Source of the DNA: a virus | Strand: one strand, 5' to 3' | Length of the DNA stretch: 20,022 nucleotides | Virus record (IMG/VR): IMGVR_UViG_3300028809_000089 | Location: 1-20,022 of that record | Shown: one piece after another, positions 15,272 through 20,022 of the stretch | Layout of the letters: each line of letters starts with the position of its first letter | Numbering within the stretch: position 1 is the stretch's first letter | Notes under the pieces: model-generated | Seen by the model: only the letters and a program-made list of their open reading frames with translations | Told to the model about the DNA's origin: nothing | Databases searched by the model: none | Position numbers and translations under genes: made by a program

Positions 15272-15278
15272 TTACGAA
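15264..15278. repeat. Palindromic operator-like site 4
   Basis: ATCATAA-T-TTACGAA has two mismatches in its 7-bp arms. It overlaps the -10 box and the start region of the rightward promoter. It shares 11-base identities with sites 2 and 3. Confidence 0.55.
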
Positions 15279-15306
15279 ACACGCAACCCCTTGGAGATAG
15301 AAATTC

Positions 15307-15681
15307 ATGAACCCTGGAAGCATTGAAGGCGCAAACGCTGTGATGGGTGCCCCGAAAGGGATGGAAGCTGAAGTGGTAGGCCTACCAATCATTCGCACGG
15401 AAGACGGTTGGCAGATTTCCCGGTGGGACCCGACCCCCGAGGAACGCAGCGCAATCAATAAAGGGGCGTATGTGCGAGTTTGGGTGATGGGTCCACACCC
15501 AGTCATCAGCATCGATACTGGCGGAAAACTCACTGCTACCAGCACAGTCGCCATGCTTCAACAGCAGCTGCGCGATGAACAAGCAAAGGTCTATCTGCTG
15601 CGCCAAGCCTTGGATCGTCTCCAATCCGCAGCGCAGGGCATGGATCGAATCACCCAAATCGCCCTGGAAGCTAGCGCATGA
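15307..15681 (+). CDS. Small protein of unknown function preceding the helicase
   Basis: A 124-aa protein with GGAG (15293-15296) ten bases before ATG 15307. Residues 15-70 appear beta-rich (MEAEVVGLPIIRTEDGWQIS, YVRVWVMGPHPVISID). Residues 80-120 are a Gln/Leu-rich helix with heptad-like spacing (VAMLQQQLRDEQAKVYLLRQ onward), a likely coiled coil for oligomerisation. No family is recognised. It is first in the rightward operon and overlaps the helicase start as ATGA, so the two are translationally coupled; a helicase-associated role is a guess from position. Confidence 0.72.
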   Translation: MNPGSIEGANAVMGAPKGMEAEVVGLPIIRTEDGWQISRWDPTPEERSAINKGAYVRVWVMGPHPVISIDTGGKLTATSTVAMLQQQLRDEQAKVYLLRQALDRLQSAAQGMDRITQIALEASA

Positions 15682-17411
15682 CGGTACTAGCAGGCTTTCA
15701 ACAACAAGGCCTGAACGATACCTACGCAGCGTGGGACGACGGCAAGAAAGTCGTCATGTGGCGGTGCCCTACCGGTGGTGGCAAGACGGTGGTGGTAGGG
15801 CGCATGTGCGAGGAACATGACGGATATGGGTTGGTCACGGCGCACCGGTCCGTGCTGGTTACCCAGCTGAGCCAGCAGCTTGCCCGCGAAGGTATCCGTC
15901 ATTCCATCATAGGCCAGGACGCCACCGTGCGGCAGGCGCGGAACAACCACGTGCGCGAGTTCGGGCGCAACTTCATCGATCCACACGCGCAGTTCAGGGT
16001 GGCCAGCGTTGATACCCTGGTGCTGATGGACCCGCGCGAGACGTTCTTTCGGGACACCACGCTGTTTATAGGCGACGAATCCCACCACTTCCTGAGGATG
16101 AACAAGTGGGGTAAGGCATGGCACATGTTCCAGAACCCCAACCTTCGAACGTTCCTACCGACCGCAACACCGATCAGGGCAGAAGGTGCGGGTCTGGGCG
16201 CGCATGCTGACGGCATTGCCGACATTCTGATAGAAGGACCTGAGCAGCGCTGGCTAATCGACAACGGCTATCTCACGGACTACAAGGTATGGTGCCCGAC
16301 ACCTACCGATCTGGACCTGAGCGGCGTGTCTATCAGCGCCACAACTGGCGACTACAACCAGCAGCAGCTTGCTAAGGCCATGGCCAAATCGACGGCAATC
16401 GTTGGCGATGTTGTGAGCACCTACCTAAAGCATGCAGCCGACAAGCTTGGCGTCACCTTCGCAGTGGATATCAGTGAAGCTACCAGGATCGCTGCTGGCT
16501 TCAATGCTGCTGGCGTGCCCGCTGCGGTCATCAGTTCCAAGACCCCTGAAGGTGAACGCATTCGACTGCTTTCCGACTTTGCCCAACGCAAGCTGTTGCA
16601 GTTGGTAAACGTCGATCTGTTCGGCGAAGGGTTCGACCTGCCGGATATCGAGTGCGTCAGCATGGCGCGCCCTACTGCGTCCTTGGCGCTGTACATGCAG
16701 CAGTTCGGGCGAGCGCTGCGCCTGATGATTTCCCGCGTACTGCGGGCAGCCTGGGACACCTATCCACCGTTCCAGCGCAAGCAGATGATTGCCGAATCGC
16801 CCAAGCCTATCGCGTTCATCTTTGACCATGTGGGCAACGTGCTTCGTCACGGGCTTCCTGACAAGCCACGTATCTGGACCTTGGACCGTCGCCCTAAGCG
16901 CGGTAGCAACCTGAAAGATGCCATCCCAATGATTCAGTGCGACCAATGCGAGAACCCGTACGAAATCATCGAGAGCCGCTGCCCACACTGCGGCGCGCCG
17001 AAACCGTTACCAGACGAAAGCGCACGAAGCCTGCCGAACCTGGTGGGCGGTGACATCTTCGAACTGGACCCAGAAGTGTTGAGGAAGATGCGCGGGGAGG
17101 TGGCCAAGATCGATAGCAGCTGGGTAGCCATCCCGCAAGGTGCTGGCCCTACCGCTGCGGCAAACCAACGCAAGATACATCGGGAGGCTCAATCGGCTCA
17201 AAAGCGCTTGCGGCATTACGTGGCCTGGTGGGCTGGGACGCATCACGGGGAACCTGACGACAAGGTGATACGGCGTTTCTACCACACCTTCAACATCGAT
17301 ATGCTTTCGGCTTTTGCGCTCAGGAAGGCCGACGCAGACACCTTGGCGGAACGTGTGAAAGAAAAGGTTGCCGAAATCATAAATTACGATATAGACTTGC
17401 CTCAGTACTAA
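15678..17411 (+). CDS. Superfamily 2 (DEAD/DEAH-like) helicase with zinc ribbon
   Basis: A 577-aa protein starting at ATG 15678 in an ATGA overlap. Motif I is CPTGGGKT (residues 30-37), motif II is DESH (133-136), motif III is TATP (162-165), a motif V-like GEGFDLPD lies near 316-323, and motif VI is QQFGRALR (341-348). These give two RecA-like domains of the UvrB/RecG-like SF2 helicase group (PF04851/PF00271 type). A zinc ribbon follows, CDQC...CPHC, with Cys421, 424, 435 and 438. The C-terminal region (about 485-577) is helical and basic. It should act as an ATP-driven DNA helicase or translocase in phage replication, with the polymerase encoded on the other strand. The last codons include promoter and operator elements for the next operon. 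Confidence 0.88.
   Translation: MTVLAGFQQQGLNDTYAAWDDGKKVVMWRCPTGGGKTVVVGRMCEEHDGYGLVTAHRSVLVTQLSQQLAREGIRHSIIGQDATVRQARNNHVREFGRNFIDPHAQFRVASVDTLVLMDPRETFFRDTTLFIGDESHHFLRMNKWGKAWHMFQNPNLRTFLPTATPIRAEGAGLGAHADGIADILIEGPEQRWLIDNGYLTDYKVWCPTPTDLDLSGVSISATTGDYNQQQLAKAMAKSTAIVGDVVSTYLKHAADKLGVTFAVDISEATRIAAGFNAAGVPAAVISSKTPEGERIRLLSDFAQRKLLQLVNVDLFGEGFDLPDIECVSMARPTASLALYMQQFGRALRLMISRVLRAAWDTYPPFQRKQMIAESPKPIAFIFDHVGNVLRHGLPDKPRIWTLDRRPKRGSNLKDAIPMIQCDQCENPYEIIESRCPHCGAPKPLPDESARSLPNLVGGDIFELDPEVLRKMRGEVAKIDSSWVAIPQGAGPTAAANQRKIHREAQSAQKRLRHYVAWWAGTHHGEPDDKVIRRFYHTFNIDMLSAFALRKADADTLAERVKEKVAEIINYDIDLPQY
17368..17395 (+). promoter_or_regulatory. Possible promoter for the rightward small-gene cluster
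   Basis: TTGCCG (17368-17373) and TATAGA (17390-17395) are 16 bases apart, each with four of six consensus matches. The pair lies inside the last codons of the helicase gene, about 37 bases before the next start. Palindromic site 5 fills the spacer. The boxes are weak, so the call depends largely on the shared TTGC-plus-palindrome layout seen at the other two promoters. Confidence 0.35.
17376..17390. repeat. Palindromic operator-like site 5
   Basis: ATCATAA-A-TTACGAT has one mismatch in its 7-bp arms. It lies in codons for EIINYD near the helicase C-terminus and between the -35 and -10 boxes of a possible promoter. Confidence 0.5.
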
Positions 17412-17431
17412 AACACATGGAGCACCGCAGA

Positions 17432-17866
17432 ATGAAAACCCTGTCGCAACGTGATTTCAAAGACCTGCCCGGCGTCTTCAAATGGGCCGTCGTCAATAAA
17501 AACGGCGTGGCGTGGGCCTACAGCCACGCACCCATTTACTGCAAGTCTTCTGGCTGCTGGCAAGCCAAGCCGGATGATCTGCAATGCCAAGCGATGTGGA
17601 TTGGTACAGGTTATCTGTTCGGGCAGGTAATCGAGCGAAAAGCCCCATGGTGGCGCAGTGTGTTCACTTCGTGGCTAGATGCTACCCCGCAGTTTAACAA
17701 CGCCGACCGCTATCGGTTCGCCCGCGATTGTCTGTTCGACAACCAGCTGTGGGAAGTGTGGAGCGCTATCCGTTTTGCCGAGCGCTATGACTTCAACGCA
17801 GAGCGGTATGACGAATGCGTTGACAAGGCCATTGCTGAGTGCATCGAGCGAGGTATCTGGAAATGA
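17432..17866 (+). CDS. Phage protein of unknown function (144 aa)
   Basis: ATG 17432 has GGAG nine bases upstream (17419-17422); an in-frame ATG at 17417 has no ribosome site, so the shorter form is preferred. The protein is rich in Trp, Tyr, Phe and Cys, with no signal peptide or membrane segment. Residues 15-45 (VFKWAVVNKNGVAWAYSHAP, then CKSSGCW) look beta-rich. The last third is helical (ADRYRFARDCLFDNQLWEVW, then FNAERYDECVDKAIAECIE). No domain is recognised. It heads a run of small genes with four-base overlaps, typical of early host-modifying genes in phages; that role is inference. Confidence 0.7.
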   Translation: MKTLSQRDFKDLPGVFKWAVVNKNGVAWAYSHAPIYCKSSGCWQAKPDDLQCQAMWIGTGYLFGQVIERKAPWWRSVFTSWLDATPQFNNADRYRFARDCLFDNQLWEVWSAIRFAERYDFNAERYDECVDKAIAECIERGIWK

Positions 17867-18081
17867 TCCGGGCGTGGTTGTGCCGCCAGTTGGGTGTGGA
17901 TCAGATGGTGAAAGACGCCTTCTATGAGGGCTTCAAATTCGCAGGTTCTATCGACCCTTTGCGCTGCAAAAATCTGGGCGTACCTTTGGAAGCTGCCAAA
18001 GCGTTGATCGTCAAAACCAGCAGCTGGCGCAGTGTTGATGAAGCATGGGCGAACTCCGACGCTGAGGAACGTTTCAAATGA
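17863..18081 (+). CDS. Small phage protein of unknown function (72 aa)
   Basis: The ATG at 17863 overlaps the previous stop as ATGA, with GGA immediately upstream. The product begins MIRAWLCRQLGVDQMVKDAF and ends WRSVDEAWANSDAEERFK. The final AW-x-x-SDA pattern is reminiscent of the C-termini of many small phage proteins of unknown function, but I cannot name a family. No membrane segment is present. The conserved overlap on both sides supports a real, co-translated gene. Confidence 0.65.
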   Translation: MIRAWLCRQLGVDQMVKDAFYEGFKFAGSIDPLRCKNLGVPLEAAKALIVKTSSWRSVDEAWANSDAEERFK

Positions 18082-18329
18082 AAATTTGGGTGACGAAGTA
18101 TTGGCAGACGCTCGGCGTGTTCGAGGCCGAAACAATCGAAGCGATTGCCGCAAACATTATCATCCCGTGCGTTGATCCCGAATCACAGTACGCCCATGAA
18201 CGCCTTTGGGGCGGCGACTGGACGCACACGAAAGATGAAGCCATTGCGCAAGCCGAGGAAATGCGCGCCCGGTACGTTGCGATGTATTCCGCAGAGCTGG
18301 CCGCTCTCAAGGCCCTGGAGTTCAAATGA
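18078..18329 (+). CDS. Small phage protein of unknown function (83 aa)
   Basis: It starts in an ATGA overlap with GAGGAA about eleven bases upstream. The N-terminal half (MKIWVTKYWQTLGVFEAETI) is a beta strand pair and helix; a loop with Trp and His residues follows (YAHERLWGGDWTHTKDE). The C-terminal half is a helix rich in Ala, Glu and Met with coiled-coil character (EAIAQAEEMRARYVAMYSAE). I know no named domain. The next gene overlaps its last four bases. Confidence 0.65.
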   Translation: MKIWVTKYWQTLGVFEAETIEAIAANIIIPCVDPESQYAHERLWGGDWTHTKDEAIAQAEEMRARYVAMYSAELAALKALEFK

Positions 18330-18517
18330 GCATCGACCAACTGATGGAAGAAATGCTGCTTTACACGCAGTGTAAGGTGGAGATTGCTGCGCTCGCGGGG
18401 CGACATGGTAACGCCCCGAAATACCTGCATGAACAGGCCGGCGAACACCTCGCAAACGTGCGCGCAATCGCTGCGCAGCTTGACCTGCTGCTATTCCCAA
18501 ACCGGGGTGGCGTATGA
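18326..18517 (+). CDS. Small helical phage protein of unknown function (63 aa)
   Basis: It starts in an ATGA overlap with GGAG six bases upstream. The product is nearly all helical by composition (MSIDQLMEEMLLYTQCKVEI, then HEQAGEHLANVRAIAAQLDL) and ends in a short basic, glycine-rich tail. No family is recognised. Its stop overlaps the VRR-NUC nuclease start by four bases, so the two are likely translated together. Confidence 0.62.
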   Translation: MSIDQLMEEMLLYTQCKVEIAALAGRHGNAPKYLHEQAGEHLANVRAIAAQLDLLLFPNRGGV

Positions 18518-19002
18518 GCACCTTGCGCGAATGGGCCTTTGAATACGGGGTGCCGCTCCATGCTCTGCTTGAACTTGAGCGACGCATGGGCCTGCACGGC
18601 AGCGGCGTGGTTACCGATGAAGCCGTGGGAAAAAGTGAGAGCTACGCCCAATCGCAAGTACGGCTGGAGGCGCCACGCTTGGGCATCATGCTGACCCGCA
18701 ACAACGTCGGCGCGTACCAAGACCAGACGGGGCAGTGGGTGCGCTACGGCCTGTTCAATGAGTCGGCCAAGCAGAACAAGCGCACCAAGTCGTGGGACTT
18801 GGTTGGGTGGCGAAAACGTCTCATCACTCAGCAGATGGTGGGTACCTTCATCGGGCAGTTCGTCGGACGGGAAATCAAGAAACCCGGCTGGGTGTTCACC
18901 GGTACCGAGCATGAGCTTGCCCAGCTGCACTGCACCGAACTGGCGCTGGCGGCTGGCTGCGATGTGGGGTTTGCCACGGGTCCGGGGAGCTTCCGCCCAT
19001 GA
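18514..19002 (+). CDS. VRR-NUC type PD-(D/E)XK nuclease
   Basis: A 162-aa protein starting in an ATGA overlap. The core fits VRR-NUC (virus-type replication-repair nuclease): Glu52 in LEAPRLG, the strand and loop with TRNNVGAYQD and GQWVRYGL (Arg62, Asn63, Asn64), Asp95 in SWDLVGW, and Glu120-Ile-Lys122 in GREIKKPG. The helix after this (TEHELAQLHCTELALAAGCD) is also typical. The family cuts branched or flap DNA in replication and repair and often stands in for Holliday junction resolvase in phages. Residues 1-45 are an extra helical segment (GVPLHALLELERRMGL) ahead of the core. All catalytic acidic residues and the lysine appear intact. Confidence 0.8.
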   Translation: MSTLREWAFEYGVPLHALLELERRMGLHGSGVVTDEAVGKSESYAQSQVRLEAPRLGIMLTRNNVGAYQDQTGQWVRYGLFNESAKQNKRTKSWDLVGWRKRLITQQMVGTFIGQFVGREIKKPGWVFTGTEHELAQLHCTELALAAGCDVGFATGPGSFRP

Positions 19003-19178
19003 AGCCTGCGGTCCGCGCAATAGACTGCCAAGCGGCATATCTTGCGGGCCGTATGGCGCATCAAAACCGGATTCACAAAAACAACTGCCCGCATGCATGG
19101 GCAACCCAGCTTTGGGCCTGGTGGCTTGCTGGGTGGAACGATGAGGATATTGAACATGGCAAAGTACAACGGGCCTGA
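18999..19178 (+). CDS. Small Rmf/CrpP-like protein (59 aa)
   Basis: ATG 18999 overlaps the nuclease stop as ATGA and has GGGGAG nine bases upstream. The 59 residues contain QAAYLAGRMA (11-20), CPH (30-32) and WAWWLAGWND (39-48). This reproduces the order of ribosome modulation factor (RMF: G-Y-x-A-G, then C-P-Y, then W-L-G-G-W) and the related CrpP group. RMF dimerises stationary-phase ribosomes, so a phage copy might alter translation or hibernation, but many phage members have no known role. The 3' end overlaps the next gene by 23 bases. Similarity is by motif only, over a short length. Confidence 0.62.
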   Translation: MKPAVRAIDCQAAYLAGRMAHQNRIHKNNCPHAWATQLWAWWLAGWNDEDIEHGKVQRA

Positions 19179-19335
19179 AAGTGCCACTCACTACTTGGAA
19201 GACCAGTTCGGACGCCTGCACTACAAGCGTTGCGAACTGACAGGCAAGTGGTTGTTCTGGTGCCTTACCACGTGGGAACCATCGCACAACACTTCCGAGC
19301 ACATGAAAGACTTGAAACCTTTGGAGCATAAATAA
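19156..19335 (+). CDS. Small phage protein of unknown function (59 aa)
   Basis: I chose ATG 19156, with AGGA eight bases upstream; another in-frame ATG at 19141 would add five residues and has a poorer site. The product is MAKYNGPESATHYLEDQFGR and onward, with aromatic residues and a central CELTGKWLFWCLTTWEPS segment, ending basic (KDLKPLEHK). It looks like a small beta-hairpin protein; the two cysteines could bind metal, but there are only two. No family is recognised. It is coupled to the ParB-like gene by a one-base TAATG overlap. Confidence 0.6.
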   Translation: MAKYNGPESATHYLEDQFGRLHYKRCELTGKWLFWCLTTWEPSHNTSEHMKDLKPLEHK

Positions 19336-20018
19336 TGGCAGCTAAAAGCTTTCGGCAAATGAGTGAAGACGGCACTATCCGTCGCGCTGATGCCAACAAG
19401 ATTCGACTGGAAGACCTGCATATCGAGCCGGGCTTTAACCTGCGCGATCCGCTGGAACTCGACGAAAACGGGATGACCTTTGAAGAATCCATCAAGCATC
19501 TGGCGGGGTTGATGCTGCAAGGTCTGACAGTTCCAGCCTTGGAAGTGCGACCACGCGATGAAGGTGGCGTGTGGATCGTGGAAGGTGAACGCCGCACCAG
19601 AGCCTGGCGGCTGCTGGACGCACAGGGCAAGCTGCCCCGCGTGCTGGACAAGAAAACCGGCAAGCTGGAATTCTGGGTTGAGGTCAAGCAGTTCGAAGGT
19701 AACGACGCTGACCGTACCCTACGCATCATGACCAGCAACCAGCGCCGGGAACTGCGCCCGATTGAACTGGGGCGTGGCTACCTTCGGCTGAAGAAGTTCG
19801 GTTGGACCCTGGACCAGATCGCCACTGGGGTCGGCAAGGGCGTTCCGCATGTCAAGGACATGATCGAACTGGCCTGTGCGAACACCGACGTTCAACAGCT
19901 GGTGCGAGAGAACGTCGTGAAGCCTACCACCGCGCTGAAGACTGTGCGCCAGCATGGTGAAAAGGCTGGCCAGGTACTAGCTAAGGCTGCCGCCGAGAAC
20001 GGCGGCAGCCTTAGCTAG
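19335..20018 (+). CDS. ParB-like (ParB/sulfiredoxin domain) protein, possibly truncated at 3' end
   Basis: A 227-aa protein with GGAG upstream of ATG 19335. Residues 20-140 form a ParB/Srx N-terminal domain, with GERRTRAWRLL (84-94) as the ParB box that binds CTP in ParB proteins. TSNQRRELRPIELGRGY (about 133-149) is the later conserved ParB motif. A helix-turn-helix region follows (WTLDQIATGVGKGVPHVKD, about 157-175). Such phage proteins may bind DNA in transcription, partition or methylation-linked nucleases; which applies here is unclear. The last five codons and the stop are made by the second arm of a perfect inverted repeat, so the true C-terminus may be longer and the stop artificial. 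Confidence 0.75.
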   Translation: MAAKSFRQMSEDGTIRRADANKIRLEDLHIEPGFNLRDPLELDENGMTFEESIKHLAGLMLQGLTVPALEVRPRDEGGVWIVEGERRTRAWRLLDAQGKLPRVLDKKTGKLEFWVEVKQFEGNDADRTLRIMTSNQRRELRPIELGRGYLRLKKFGWTLDQIATGVGKGVPHVKDMIELACANTDVQQLVRENVVKPTTALKTVRQHGEKAGQVLAKAAAENGGSLS

Positions 20019-20022
20019 TACC
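19973..20022. repeat. Perfect terminal inverted repeat (22-bp arms, 6-base loop)
   Basis: Arm 1 (19973-19994) begins GGTACTAGCTAAGG. Arm 2 (20001-20022) is its exact reverse complement, ending CTTAGCTAGTACC, with GAGAAC between. The window stops at the last base of arm 2. There is no T-tract, so it is not a standard terminator. A fold-back artefact at a contig end is the simplest reading; a terminal DNA hairpin is the alternative. Confidence 0.9.

Larger units (their letters stand above)
15217..15306. promoter_or_regulatory. Divergent control region between leftward and rightward early operons
   Basis: These 90 bases separate two genes transcribed away from each other. They contain GGTTGCAA repeated directly at 15241-15248 and 15250-15257, the rightward promoter, operator-like site 4 and a ribosome site for each flank. 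On the leftward strand TATGAT (15269-15264) could be a -10 box, but no good -35 box stands 16-18 bases away, so the leftward promoter may need an activator. Confidence 0.6.

Noticed and set aside
18361-19329. A 322-codon open frame on the - strand opposite the VRR-NUC and small-gene cluster
   Set aside because: No recognisable domain is present, and the + strand carries overlapping genes with ribosome sites and a nuclease motif set. It is most likely a by-product of high GC content.
1-20022. tRNA genes, insertion sequences, integrase and attachment sites
   Set aside because: I looked for tRNA-like arms, transposase motifs and integrase motifs on both strands by eye and saw none that could be supported. 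A tRNAscan-type search would be decisive for tRNAs.

Overview
The window is part of the genome of a tailed double-stranded DNA phage with a long, probably non-contractile (lambda-like, siphovirus) tail. The DUF1833 protein, the TipJ-family tip protein, the DUF2514-type spanin and the CsrA/RsmA homologue all fit a Pseudomonas host, but this is inference and I do not assign a genus. I see no integrase, terminase, capsid gene or obvious lysogeny repressor in these 20 kb. Genes are packed tightly, with ATGA, TGATG or TAATG overlaps at most junctions.

Region 1 (about 1-8752, + strand, late genes). It opens inside the 3' end of the tail tape measure gene. A lambda-order tail-tip set follows: a minor tail protein, a DUF1833 protein (gpL position), an NlpC/P60 peptidase (gpK position) and a 908-aa TipJ/gpJ-like tip protein. 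Next is a 748-aa tailspike with a right-handed beta-helix and probable depolymerase activity. The lysis cassette holds two holin-like membrane proteins, a lysozyme-like endolysin, an i-spanin and an o-spanin nested inside it in the +1 frame.

Region 2 (8742-15216, - strand, replication/recombination and host takeover). In transcription order from 15216 it encodes a protein of unknown function, a DUF2800/Cas4-like PD-(D/E)XK nuclease, a DUF2815-like ssDNA-binding protein with a Pro/Gln-repeat linker, a small protein, a hairpin terminator or attenuator, and a family B DNA polymerase. A second promoter then precedes a DnaJ-type zinc-finger protein, a CsrA homologue with an insertion, and a zinc-ribbon membrane protein. 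A + strand terminator near 9383-9415 separates this region from late transcription.

Region 3 (15307-20018, + strand, probably early). A divergent control region at 15217-15306 leads into a small protein, an SF2 helicase with a zinc ribbon, four small unknown genes, a VRR-NUC nuclease, a very short Rmf/CrpP-like gene, another small gene and a ParB-like protein.

The most interesting non-coding signal is a family of five 15-bp palindrome-like sites (consensus WTCRTAA-W-TTAYGAW) scattered over 9.8-17.4 kb. Three of them overlap likely sigma-70 promoters whose -35 boxes all begin TTGC, which suggests a phage regulon that links the leftward and rightward operons. The window ends exactly on a perfect inverted repeat (22-bp arms, 6-nt loop) that creates the stop codon of the last gene. 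That end may be a fold-back assembly artefact or a genuine terminal hairpin.
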